A stretch of DNA of 64,000 nucleotides from Diphasiastrum complanatum (Eukaryota; Streptophyta; Lycopodiopsida; Lycopodiales; Lycopodiaceae), in assembly GCA_029204225.1 (NCBI GenBank), contig CM055109.1, forward strand, positions 2,869,638-2,933,637. The letters are read 5' to 3'. Of the stretch, positions 35,402 to 53,300 are shown one piece after another (within the stretch, counting starts at the first letter, position 1; the number at the start of each line of letters is the position of its first letter). The position numbers and the translations under genes are program-made. The notes under the pieces were generated by a model. It searched no databases. It was not told the DNA's origin and saw nothing but the letters and a program-made list of their open reading frames with translations.

Positions 35402-35566
35402 ATGAGAAGAGGCAATCAATTTAAAAATTGTTGCATCTCTGAGTGCTTATTCAGATGGAAAGATCAGACTAAGAGTAATGATTCATGGGTAAAACTTGAA
35501 AGCTTAAGGGATAATTTCATTTTTTTTCCATGTTCTGAGGACAGAACCTGTTTAAGGGAGGAAGAA
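35402..35566 (+). pseudogene. Ty3/gypsy pol C-terminal fragment and polypurine tract
   Basis: The frame SNDSWVKLESLRDNFIFFPC followed by LREEECYDHI resembles the extreme C-terminus of chromodomain-type gypsy pol (W-x-LE-x-LR-x-x-F, acidic end). It leads into AAGGGAGGAAGAA, a polypurine tract, and then TGTTACGACC, which looks like an LTR start at 35567. Upstream to 34700 the DNA is too degraded to follow. TGGTGCTAGAAGTGGGG near 35024 resembles a gypsy primer site, but no LTR match supports that. Confidence 0.5.
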
Positions 35567-36010
35567 TGTTACGACCATATTTAGATATGGACATGGAATA
35601 GTCCTAATATGGTAGATTGGCCCTCCAGTGTTCGAGATTATTGGTCATGCCTAGATTTAATTCCACGTCAAGGCTCGTTTGTGACTAATGACCTTGAGAG
35701 GGCCCAAACACTCTAATTGAGACATATGGAGTACTGCATGTACGTGTGACATATATAGGCAGGAGGAATGCATGAGGAGCTGTGATCTATTTATAGTTGA
35801 CCTGCATGGGGATTGCAGGGATCATGCACAGAATCCTACTCTCTATATATTGAGGTAGAAATTATCTCGTTAAGCTCTTCTCCTCTTGCTATCACATGGC
35901 ATGGCTTAAAGGCTAGATCCAGGAGGATTTTTAAGGAGGGATCTAGGATCGGTTGGGTGGCTTTGCTCCATAGTCTCTTCTGTTGTGTTTTCCTATCCTC
36001 ATCTTAGGGG
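35567..36010 (+). repeat. Probable Ty3/gypsy 3' LTR (left boundary only)
   Basis: Starts TGTTACGACC after a polypurine tract. TATA-like sequences CTATTTATAG (about 35788) and CTATATATTG (about 35842) lie inside. The right end is not defined and no second copy is present in the window. Confidence 0.45.
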
Positions 36011-36373
36011 TTTTCCCTAGTGGTCTTTACATGCCCTTTCTCATTTTACAATATATACATCTGGCTTCAAATAGACCAATCTATAATTTATATAAGATAA
36101 TCGTTTCACAGGTCATTGCTACAATGTATTGTTGTAATAAACCAGATATGTTCATAAAAGAGGTTGGAATTCTAGTTGGTGCTTTTCAAAAGAATGGATT
36201 TATGAGGGATAAACTCTATCTTATCATCACTAAGTTACATCTCTGGCTCTTTTCCAAGTTTGTCCTACATTCTACCACAAAATATTGATTGTCTTTTGGT
36301 GAGGAGTTAGCTATCCCTTACGGGGAGCTAACTGCCCCCTAAGGGATTCACTAAATGTGGGACGGTTGGTGGC

Positions 36374-36402
36374 TTCTCTCTCTCTCTCTCTCTCTCTCTC
36401 TA
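36374..36402. repeat. (CT)n microsatellite, ~28 bp
   Basis: Pure CT tract. From 36403 to 37560 no gene or repeat was recognised in AT-rich DNA. Confidence 0.95.
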
Positions 36403-37583
36403 ATAGCTTGTTTCACTGGAGTACCGTGTATCCAAGACTAGGAGTATACTGTATCCTATTATGTACTAGGGGTGGTCATGGACATAACAGGAATGCACGC
36501 TACAAAAATAATATATCGAATCTAAGCATATAATAAAAAAAACATGTATTTAGATATTATATCTAAACAAGTAATAGAAAACATGTATTCTGAATACCTT
36601 TACATCATACATTTTGATTTTTTTTATTGTGAAGTCTCCCAAACCTAATTTTAACACTTTCACAATTTGTGGATGTGTGCTTGTAATTCAGCTCATATTA
36701 TACAAATCAGAGTGAACACTCCATTTTCATCCACATATGTGGATAGAACACACAACCACTACACAAGTACAAAATAGTTTAGTTTTTCAAAGCTAAATTA
36801 TAATGTTATAGAACACAAAGTAATGAAATGGCATACATAAAGACACTCACTCATAAACAACTGGCACAACGAAGATATTTGTGTTTTGTGGAATATGATT
36901 CAAGGTTTTCACACAATTTTAAAATCATAACCATAATAATAATAAAAGTGGTACCAATACAAGATTCTCAAAAACATCATTCTTATGAATTTTGAGCCAA
37001 AACTTTTAGCTTGGCCTCCCCAGTGGTATCAAACATATCTTACATTTTATCTTGCATTTTTTCTATATGCTTATGATCACAAATTGAAACATTTCTCTAC
37101 TTTTTGGCACAATAAAATCATATTGTTGCCCCAATTTTGCTAATTCTTTTCCAAGCATTTGATCTTTTTGAATGTAAGCATATGATTTGATGCAACTCAT
37201 TGACAAGCTAAAAAAAATTAAAATACTTACAATTTTATTTTGTATCATCCACAGCCAAAAGTTCAAATAAACTTAGATGATTTAGAATGTCAAGATTATA
37301 GCAAATAAGGATCCTAAAACACTTGAAATGATGAGGAAAACAATAGTTTATGATTCCATAATGTTAGCACAAGTTGCACTATCAAAATCCATGAAATATC
37401 TATGCTTGGACCTCACTAAATGGCTCAAATCCTGAAAGTATGGCCTCCCACAATCTTAGTACTATACGCTAGACCCACATTCAATCCTATAATGATTACA
37501 AATCAGAAGATCTCACATAGAGAAATTGCACCAATATGAGAGAAAAACCATGAAATTGCTTGATTGATTTTGGTGAGAGATCA

Positions 37584-37851
37584 TCACCTATATATACATG
37601 ATCCATCACAGTTTTGGGCAAGTATGAGTAGTCCTAAACCTATCCCTAATGCTAATTTTGATGGATCTCTCATCGCTACCAAGTTAGGGTTGGAATCTTG
37701 GAGATCCCTCAACAATAATGATCTGAACTTCATAAAAGGTGTCTTTTGAAGTGGTTTAGTAAGTAGATCAGCTACACATTCATTTCTTGGAACATGCTCC
37801 AAAGCAGTCTCCTTAGATTGCACCATTTTTCTCACAAAGTGATGGCATATC
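37584..37851 (-). pseudogene. Copia RNase H tail fused to RT by deletion
   Basis: Reads KHIEICHHFVRKMVQSKETA, then LEHVPRNECVADLLTKPLQK, the last conserved RNase H blocks. The upstream neighbour is the RT catalytic region, so most of RNase H is missing. The frame then runs through PFMKFRSLLLRDLQDSNPNL to a stop at 37584, past the usual end of pol. Confidence 0.85.
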
Positions 37852-38428
37852 TCAATGTGCTTAGATCACTATTTCCACTAATGATGATGTCATCTACATA
37901 AATGAGTAAACGTACAATACCAACAACATCAAACTTAATGTAAAGAGTGGGTTTATATTCACTTTGAACAAAAGAAAGTGAAATGAAATAGCAATCTAAT
38001 CTTGAATTCCAAGATCTCGAGGCTTGCTTCAAGCCATAGATGCTTCCTTGGAGACGGCATACTTTGTCCTCCATTCCATGCTTGGTGAACCCTTGTGGCT
38101 GCTCCATATAGATATCCTCTTCCAAAAAACCATTCAAGAAGGCATTAGAGACATCCATTTGACATAGGACCCATCCAAAATGTAATGCAAGTGCAATGAC
38201 TAGCCTTATTGTGACCATCTTGGCCATGGGTCCAAAAATTTCCTCATAGTCTATCCCTCTCTCTTGAGCATAACCTTTTGCAACTAATGTTGCTTTATGT
38301 TTGTTAACACTTCCATTTCCATTCATCTTAAGCTTGAAGATCCACTTGCATCCTATTACATTCCTTTGAGGTCTATCAACAAGCAACCAAGTTTCATTCT
38401 CAATCAAGGCATCATATTCATCCAACAT
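37852..38428 (-). pseudogene. Copia reverse transcriptase (RVT_2), truncated
   Basis: The frame from 38428 reads LDEYDALIENETWLLVDRPQ, CKWIFKLKMNGNGSVNKHKA, LVAKGYAQERGIDYEEIFGP and QMDVSNAFLNGFLEEDIYME. It continues with IYGLKQASRSWNSRLD and an intact catalytic box LLIYVDDIIISG. Immediately after SGNSDL the sequence jumps to the RNase H tail, losing the RT thumb/connection. It would copy the element RNA if whole. The single-frame run of nearly 200 codons suggests moderate age. Confidence 0.9.
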
Positions 38429-38892
38429 AGCTTAATACAATTCTTGGAGTTTAATGCTTCTTTAACATTAGATGGTTCTTCAAAACTAGATAAAGCATAA
38501 GAGGTGGATGAGATACCCTCGGCTTGCTGCCCTTTTCCTTGATATGTGAGCCTTGATGGCTCCACTTTTGCCCTTGAAAAACTCCTTTGTGTGATAGGTG
38601 GGTTTGGTGCTTGCTCCTCCATGAGCTCCTCCTCAAAATCAAGATCTTGCTCCTCGACCATCTTCTTCTTGATTGTTGGAGCACTTGAGCCTTCTTCAAG
38701 CACATTCATATTATGTTCATCAAATATAACATCTCTTGAAACAACAAATTTGTTCAAGGATGGGAGATAGATTTTGTAGCCCTTGCTTGAGCTTGCATAT
38801 CCAAGCATGATCCCTCTTGTGGAAGATGGATCCTCCTTGGTTCTTGTTTCCAATGGCACATGCACATAACATATACACCCAAAAACTTTCAA
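38404..38892 (-). pseudogene. Copia integrase C-terminal block and acidic linker
   Basis: Reads KVFGCICYVHVP, TRTKEDPSSTRGIMLGYASS, KGYKIYLPSLNKFVVSRDVI and FDEHNMNV, then an acidic Glu-rich linker with ERSFSRAKVEPSRLTYQGKG-like sequence before RT. This is the standard Copia bridge between integrase core and RT. The frame ends at 38404 by a frameshift overlapping the RT frame. Confidence 0.85.
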
Positions 38893-39650
38893 GTGATTAT
38901 ATTGGGTCTCTTTCCATACAACATCTCATAAGGAGTTTTGCCTTCAATTGCATTGCAAGACACCCTATTCATCAAGTAGTTTGCACATACAAGAGATTCA
39001 CCCCAAAAAGATTTGGGCAAACAGGCATCCAATCCTAAAGCCTTAGAATGTTCACATAATGTTCTATTCCTTCTTTCAACAACTCCATTTTGTTGAGGGG
39101 TGTAAGGACAAGAATTTTCTTTCTTGATCCCTTCCTCCTCACAAAAGGCCTTGAACTCATTGGAGATGTATTCTCCACCATTGTCACTTCTAAGAATCTT
39201 GATGCTATGATTATGATGGTTTTCCACAAACAACTTAAATTTTACAAAAGTATCAAATACTTGAGACTTGAAGGAAAGTAAGAACACCCAACAATATCTT
39301 GAGTAGTCATCAATGAAGGTTAAAAACATGGATGAACCTCCATTAGATTTGGTGCTAGCAATATGCACATCCTAGTGTATGAGTTCAAGAAAATGAGATG
39401 AGTTTGTGATGGTGGAGTTAGGAAACACCTTCTTATGTGCCTTGGATAAAGCACATGCTTCACAAACCTTGTCTTCCTTCCCAATAGACCTTGGTAGGCC
39501 TAAATCATACTCCTCCTTGATCATAGCCTCCATGGAACCCGAGTTGACATGTCCAAGTCTTTTGTGCCATAAAGTGAAGGTAGATATCTTGCTCTTCTCG
39601 GCCAACATGACAAGCATCCACAAATGCATCCAACTTATAAAGTTTGCCAA
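38889..39650 (-). pseudogene. Copia integrase, zinc-binding and catalytic core
   Basis: From 39650 it reads LWHKRLGHVNSGSMEAMIKE, then CEACALSKAHKKVFP (HHCC zinc-binding domain: H-x3/4-H and C-x2-C are visible). A TAG stop sits in the first catalytic block, LELIH-stop-DVH, at about 39371. Thereafter the core is open to 38889 with D in RSDNGGEY and E in NGVVERRNRTL. Nonsense at the first catalytic motif makes it inactive. Confidence 0.88.
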
Positions 39651-39724
39651 GTCTAGTGCCCTTAGCCACTATCTTACCCTTATTCTTGATGAAACATTCA
39701 TTTGCAGCAAAATCAACATTGAAA

Positions 39725-40045
39725 TCATTGTCTACCATTTCGCCAACACGTAGTAGATTCTTTGTTATTGTAAGTGTGTACAAAACACCTATGTTGATCT
39801 TTTTGGAAGATCCTAAGCAAAGGAGAATGATACATCTTACAAGCTTCATCATTTGTTGTATAGATAGATTTTATAGGTCCATCATAAGATAAGAGAGAAG
39901 AGAAAAACTCCCTTTTGCTAGTCATGTGTGAACTAGCACTCGAATCGATCCACCAAGGATCTTCTCCTTTGAAGCTTGTTGAAGAAAATATGGACATCAT
40001 GAGGGAGTCCTGATGTGAACTCTCCTCCTCCTCCCGTTTTCTCAT
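39725..40045 (-). pseudogene. Copia protease region
   Basis: Contains PWWIDSSASSHMTSKREFF, the Copia aspartic protease active site, with D-S-S in place of the usual D-S-G/D-T-G. Frame changes follow near 39850. The downstream frame reads GVLYTLTITKNLLRVGEMVD, the usual block between protease and integrase. The Gly-to-Ser change in the active-site triplet would likely reduce activity. Confidence 0.8.
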
Positions 40046-40110
40046 GTTGGCTTGGCTTCAATCTTGCGTTGCACATGATATTTCAAAAGTGCATGTTGTG
40101 GAATTCAATG

Positions 40111-40451
40111 AGCATGACTTGGTATTTTTATCCTACATTTGGTCCTCTGTATCATATAACACCACGCGCTGCTTACATAATACAATGGAAGTTGTTGTTA
40201 TAAGACAAGGCAGCTTGTGAGAGAGCATTAATGGGACAAAAGGACACATTTCTTGTCCATTGTTTGAACAACTTTGTGAATACTAAATTGTATATATATC
40301 ATGACTACCTACACTCCATTAATTTTATAGCAATCAAAGCTTTATTTGTGTTTTTAGGATTCTAATTCTAGGGTTTTTGTCAATTTTCTCTACTAATGGC
40401 TTATAATTCTCAATATGACATATGGTTAATCATATCCTCTCTTACATCAAT
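40111..40451. other. No supported gene
   Basis: AT-rich DNA between the Copia pol remnant and a tandem duplication. Confidence 0.4.
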
Positions 40452-40692
40452 AAAGACTATGTAGAAATCTTGAATATGGTCATGAAGCAAAGGCACAAAA
40501 AGTTTGGTAGAATTTCTAAACTAAGGCCATTATAATTGGCTATAAGTAGTATTAAAGCCCAACTATTAGAATTCCTAAAGACTATGTAGAAATCTTGAAT
40601 ATGGTCATGAAGCAAAGGCACAAAAAGTTTGGTAGAATTTCTAAACTAAGGCCATTATAATTGGCTATAAGTAGTATTAAAGCCCAACTATT
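40452..40692. repeat. 125 bp tandem duplication, identical copies
   Basis: The block beginning AAAGACTATGTAGAAATCTT starts at 40452 and again at 40577. The first 116 bp of both copies are identical by eye, ending AGCCCAACTATT. A 9 bp spacer AGAATTCCT belongs to the first unit only. Confidence 0.95.
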
Positions 40693-44354
<3,662 letters not shown>

Positions 44355-45049
44355 CTCCTCGAAACTCAGCTTGATTACTATGCTAGTTTCCTCCAAAACT
44401 TAAGTAGCTAAGAATAGCTTCTCAAGTAGATCCTTTGGCATGAAATTGATGAGAAAACCAGCCAATAAGTCTTGAATTGTAGCAGCATCACCATAGCCAT
44501 GACAAGGCTTCTTTGAATGAGAACCATCTCCAAGCATCTTGATAAGTTTTCTACCACTTGAGCACTTTTTCCATTGATTTGTTCCATCCTTGAAGCATAT
44601 GGTTGATCCAAAGGCTCCTCATCCTTGAAAATAGCTAAAAATCCATAAGGAATCAAGAGTCCTTGACTCAAAAGGATCACAAAGATCCATCGTCATAGAT
44701 CCTGAGAATTAGACACAAGATTGGCAAGAATGCTAAACTAACAAAGTGTTTGCATCATGTCTTAATGCTTGGACTCCATACTATACTCAGATCTCATGAG
44801 ACTTAATACTTCATTATGGAGATAAGTTTCCTTAGAGGATGATTGACTTACTCTCATAAAGAGTTTACAATTTGCCTCAATACATGAAAAAAGACAACTG
44901 TTCACACTATGAGTGAACAAATCACTCTTTCTCTTGCAAAACTCAAGAGCATACATTTGATGACATAACCATTTGCTTTCTAATTGATCTAAAATAAATT
45001 TCAAACCAATAAGAACATCAACTATTTTCTCAAGAGACACCATACTCAA

Positions 45050-45600
45050 CTAGTATGACTTTACTCCAATTTTGAGATGCAAGAGTCTCACTAAAGCAAA
45101 TTGATTCATCAAATGACATAAGAGAAACAAGCATGAGATGTATACCACTTGAAATGTTCTCCTCTTTCGCTTGAAATGTGAGCCACATAGGCCATCCATG
45201 TCTCTTGAGATTCTTCTTGGAATCTTAACTTGAGAAGAAGGACTCTCCTCCTCAATCCTTGGCACACTTGAACCTTGAGATGGCTCCTCAAGATCATCTT
45301 CTTGGTGCTCCTCCTTGATCCTCGAAGTCTCCTTGACATCACCACCATTTGCAACACTTTCATCTTCTATTGCTAGTTGAAGTTACCTATTGGTAATAGG
45401 ATCAACTATTTGCAGAACAAAACTTGTTTCTAAGAGGGAGCAAGACCTACATCAATCAAAAGGAGGACCTCTAAAGGGACAACATTCAGAAAATCTGATG
45501 TGCTTATTACTAGTAAGTGGAACATGAAGGTGCACAACTAGATTTAGATTTTCTATGAAGATAATAGTATTCCTATGAGGGGGCTGTAGTATTTTTTGAG
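45050..45600 (-). pseudogene. Degraded Copia integrase-RT linker fragment
   Basis: In alternating frames the minus strand reads an acidic linker (KEEHQEDDLEEPSQGSSVPR), RIEEESPSSQVKIPRR, then a segment resembling F-E-E-A-L-x-S-x-x-W at the start of RT (ICFSETLASQNWS). RIEEESP also occurs in the Copia linker at 58.6 kb. No long frame survives. Frames at 44408-45049 could be further remnants but show no conserved block. Confidence 0.35.
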
Positions 45601-45709
45601 CCAAAAACTTTGACTGGAAAGTTAAATCTCAAACATGGTCATTGCCCAACCTTTATTTTGTTGCAAATCATGTTTCACAAAGTTTCCAAAATTCACATAT
45701 TCTCCACTC

Positions 45710-45825
45710 ATGGCTAAGTTTTGAGACTCCCAATGGACATCCACTCTCCTTCATCCACCCATTCTCTACTTATGGCTAAGTTTTGAGAGGCTAGTAGACC
45801 TCCATTTTTTTCATTCACTCGTTCC

Positions 45826-45857
<32 letters not shown>
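45710..45857. repeat. 62 bp duplication ending in a C31 homopolymer
   Basis: ATGGCTAAGTTTTGAGA occurs at 45710 and 45772 with similar flanks (ATTCTCTACTTATGGC). The second unit runs into an uninterrupted run of about 31 C (45827-45857), then CTCTCTCTC. Confidence 0.85.
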
Positions 45858-45859
<2 letters not shown>

Positions 45860-46007
45860 TCTCTCTCAATTGCATTCCCTTATGTTGACTCTCACTCTCA
45901 CATGTTCCCTTTTTTATCTCTCACTCTCACTCACTCTTTTATTGTTCATTATTTAAAAAAAATAATAAACCAACAAGATAAGAGATCATGTGAGAGTGAA
46001 AGTTAAC

Positions 46008-48965
<2,958 letters not shown>

Positions 48966-49284
48966 CACATGTATTGCAATTTAAATATGATCAAAGTCTT
49001 TTTATTTCTATATTGTTTAAAAAATGTTCTGTAGTTTTGCCATGAATATTTTTATACCTAGTAACTCTTACAAATAGCTCAAAAAAATTCTTTTAACTTT
49101 AGCAAATCTTTTTGAGTTCTAAAAACTGGAAGATAAATGTGCTCACATGTATTGTAATTCAAATATGAACAAATTCTTTTATATTTCTATATTGCCTAAA
49201 AAATGTTTTGAAGTTTTGTAGCTCAAAAAAAATCTTTCAACTTTAGGAAATCTTTTTGAGTTCCAAAAACTGGAAGATAAATGA
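48966..49284. repeat. ~178 bp imperfect tandem duplication
   Basis: CACATGTATTG.AATT.AAATATGA.CAAA occurs at 48966 and 49144. Both units end with TTTTTGAGTTC.AAAAACTGGAAGATAAATG. The second unit lacks about 40 bp in the middle. From 49285 to 50234 nothing else was recognised apart from a short (TAA)n near 49565. Confidence 0.88.
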
Positions 49285-50234
49285 CACATTTATCTTCCAA
49301 TGTTGTATATTCAAACTCTTTTCAACTTGTTTTTTTGATGTGAACAAAGATGCCATTATATTCAAGATGCCCATAATTTCTCGAACCACTCTCTATCATT
49401 TGCTCTAATATTATGCATTTTTCTAGTTTTATCCATAACTTAATCACTCTAAAGCAATCACAAAGTATTCTCAACTTCTAGACAAGTAAAAACTATATTT
49501 AATAACTTAAACAATTTTATATTTCAAAATCATAGTTTAGACTCTCCAATCAAGTGTTTTCTAATAATAATAATAATAATAAATTTTTTTACCAACTAGA
49601 AAAGACTCATAAAAAAATAGTAGTGTAAGAACTATTGTAGGCTGTCAGCTCCATAGGCTTTACAAACCTAGATGTAGATTTGTAGGAGTTGTTTGAGATC
49701 TACCTTCCTATCAAACCATGGTAGGTCAATATTAGAAAAATCTCAAATGGTGTGAGGGAGAAGTGTCTTGAGATCATTCGTTGTTGACAAATCTCAATGA
49801 TCCAACACAAATAGCCTCCTACCATACCTTAAGTGCATATACCAAGATGGATTTTGAAATAATTTTTGAGTGTTTCACTTTTTAGGTTTTTCAATGTTTT
49901 TACAAATCTTTCTTGATGGAGATAAGTGGATTTAAACAAAAAGAAAAAGATCATTAAAAAAATGACAGAGCAAGGTGGTGTGATGATAATCATTTAGATC
50001 AAACTAACTATACCATTTTCATATTTTCTTTTATGGCAAATAACAGACAGACATGAGTAATCACAATTTTACTTGTTGAGACTAGAAATGATGATTAGAG
50101 ACCAAAGGGTGAGTAAGAATGATTTAAGTGTGAGTAATTTTGTGAGTACTATGGCAAGTAAAGACACAAGTCATCAATTCAACTCACTGAGATATCCTCT
50201 AATAGATCTGATGATGTACTTAGTGACAAAATTT

Positions 50235-50350
50235 CCAGAATTCACACGTATGGGGAATGTCCACAAGTATGATTGATCTTGATTAAGCTTTGTGATTAGC
50301 ACAGTAACCTGATTCTAGATTGTTTAGCAAGATCTAGTTTAGAAGAAATC
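50235..50350 (-). repeat. Inverted LTR fragment matching 22.75-22.87 kb
   Basis: The reverse complement matches 22752-22866, including GAATGTCCACAAGTATGAT, AATTAAGCTTTGTGAT-like sequence and TTAGCAAGATCTAGTTTAGA. It lies immediately upstream of the gypsy open frame and seems to truncate that element's 5' end. Confidence 0.7.
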
Positions 50351-50363
50351 CTATCTCCAACCA

Positions 50364-53300
50364 TCACACTTTTTGTTCTCACCCAGCTACATTGCTAGAA
50401 TTGCCTTCCCATTTTGGGATCCAATCTACACTAATTTCAAATGTCGACCACTGGGTCTAACTATGCATAGTGCTCCCACCTACTATATTCTCACTTCCTC
50501 CGCCGATGTTGCCACACAATTGTTGTTACAACAACCTGAAACCATGAATAAAACCCACCAGGCACAGATGGAAAAGATATCCAAAGATTTTGAACAAAAA
50601 TTGAAAAATACCACACCACAAGGGCCTATTAACAACCAATTTTCCAAGCGTGATAATGTTCGGTGTCCCACATGTCAACAAAATCACACGGCGAACGAAT
50701 GTCCACAGAATAGACAAATAGCCCAAAGGTTTTGCATCTTTTGCAACACCAACAATCATGATACATCTACTTGTATCTACAATCCAAGAATACAAGCCAT
50801 TGTACGACAATACCAGTGGAGGATGCAACAACAGGGTCCCCAAATCACGAGTTACCAAACGCCCACATTCCAACAAGCACCCCAACAACGCTTAGCACTA
50901 CCTGGACCGAATAACGCAGCACCAACCTTAGTAGTGTGACAGCCTGGGCCTCAGATGAACCGCCAAATCATCCCAGCAAACCTTGCTACCACAAGTCATG
51001 ATCCTCAACCTCAGCTAGAGTTCAGCCTTGAGAATGTCTATATGCCTGAGCATCAAGGGTTCCCCTGCTTTTACTCAAATGGAACTGAAGCTTCTATCTA
51101 TCCTTTATTTACCACACAACAATGTTTCTATGGAAATAGAGCACCTATCCAATGTTATGGCTGTGGAGAGAACCATCGCATCGCCAAGTGCCCATATAAA
51201 GGCACCTACACACCTATCTGTAGGGAATGTGGCCATGGCCATTGCTATAAAGATTGCCCATCCCGACCAGTAGAGCCGCAAGTTGATGCACCTGTCAACC
51301 TTGCAACTATTGTACATGATAGGAGAGTGAAATCCACAAAACTAGAAGCCCCTGTCTACGTTCAGACACGTGCCCAACACTTGAAAGAGTCCCCAGTGGT
51401 AGAGAGAATTTTGAACGAGGAGCATAGTCAACCCCATACTATAAGCCACTACGCAAAATCCACTGGACCAGGAGAGTATCCCAACCCACAAAAAGAAAAA
51501 GATCGTTATATCAAGGTAAAAAAGTAGATCCAAGAGGAGCAAGCTAAGGCCCCTATTGGTGATCTCAATCGGCCAATAGAAACTATGGATTCACCTGTAC
51601 ACTTGAAAAAAGTTGTGAATGCTCCTACCTCAACCATGAACCAGGAAGGGCTTATCCAACCTGAGTTTGATGAAGAACCCTTCGCCTCCCTAGAACCATA
51701 AGGGAGTGGGACTGAAGCCTTACCTGCTTTATTGTCCAGTCATGTCACCCTGTCCTTAGGTGATGTTTTGAAGAGTTCCAAACCCCTACGCCAAGCCTTA
51801 ACTGTCTGGTTAGGAGATAAGAATACACCTACAAGACCCTCCATGACTGGAGAGAGTGATGATGACTAGTTCGTAATGGCCATTGGTGCTACTTGGGAAA
51901 ATGAGAAAAGTAATGTTACCCTACCTATTAAGCACAAGAACCTCCCTTCAGTAGCTGCTATTATTGACGATGGTTCAGGTGTAAACATCATGTCATCACA
52001 CATATATCGAGAGTGGGGGCTGAGTGCCTTAAAGCCCGTAGGTTTTTCTATAAAACTTGCTGATCAGAGCTGTGTCAAACCCATGGGAATTGTTAAAAAT
52101 GTACATGTGAAGGTCGTTGACCTTCGCTTTGTCATTAACTTCACAGTCTTAGATCTTCCAAAAACAACTTCATCTTACCGACTTTTGCTAGGAAGGCCCT
52201 GGCTAAAGTTAGCCAAAGTACGCCATGACTGGGGTACAGATCGTATCACATTGGAGAATCGGGATCGAGCCGTGAGAGTCGATCCGAATACCTGGACCAT
52301 TAAGTCTGTGAGCCCGTTAGAAGAAATGACTTCGTCCACTACCGATCACACGATCGATCGAAATCTAAAGAAGCGCTACAAGCCATTGGGAATCCATCAA
52401 GACTCTGATACTGATATCATCAATTGGATTGATTCTCTAGCTACAGTCGATTGTATGAGCTCCGTAAAAGGATCCATCTCCCTACTCCGAGAAGCCAATC
52501 AAGAGTCAAAACCTTCAAACCAAAAGCTTGTCACCCTTGATGATGAGATTGAAATCGGGATAAACATGATCGAACTATCATGGCTTCCATTAGAACCACC
52601 CCTAGAACCCTATGAAGAAGAATTTCTTTCTTGGTGCTCAGTAATCACCTTGGAAGATGATGTGGGATATTCTGATGAACAAGCATTATCTTACTTTGAT
52701 CCCCAATGTTATGGAGAAAGACGACTACCAGAAGACGTCCCTAAAATCCCATCCCTAGCTAAGGTCTCTAAAGAGCCTTTCCCCACAAGTGTATATCAAT
52801 ACCGGGTCAAGATAAGCCAATGGGACAATCCAGTAGATGAAGCCATAACCAATGTGGACACCACGTTGTGGGACCCCCTTGAGAAGACAGTTTTTCCCTC
52901 AAACCCTCTTATCTGCTCGTGCTCTATCAATACAGTGGCAGTGAAGAAACCAACTTCCAAAATACCTGCTAATTTAAAGGGAAAAGCTAAGATGGGTTGT
53001 GATCGTCCACAACTCATGAATAACAAAATTAAACCAATAGACACTGCATCTAAGGTCTCAAAAAGAGTCTCGACAACATCCACTTTTCCATCCCAAAATC
53101 AAGAACTAAGACATGATTCAGAAACGACGGCTGAGCCTTTGCACGATGTACCAGCGTACTTTCGAGACTATACCTTAGATGATGTGATCGTTGCTATGCC
53201 CCAAGCCCAACGGAAACCCGACTCGAATGACGCACCTGAAAATTCTTGTTCGTATGAGGGTCCTACAAAAGTCCAACCTCTAGGTCTAGCCGATCCTGGA

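Larger units (their letters stand above)
37584..40110 (-). mobile_element. Ty1/Copia pol region, internally deleted
   Basis: Read on the minus strand the order is protease, integrase, RT, then the tail of RNase H, which is the Copia order. Frames shift several times. LTRs and gag were not identified. Upstream of 40045 a remnant resembling the gag to protease junction (NARLKPSQHEKTG in another frame) extends to about 40110. The element sits about 5.6 kb from the FLZ start codon. Confidence 0.88.

Noticed and set aside
38297-39892. Several plus-strand frames of 60-115 codons
   Set aside because: They are antisense to minus-strand Copia pol with recognisable catalytic motifs.
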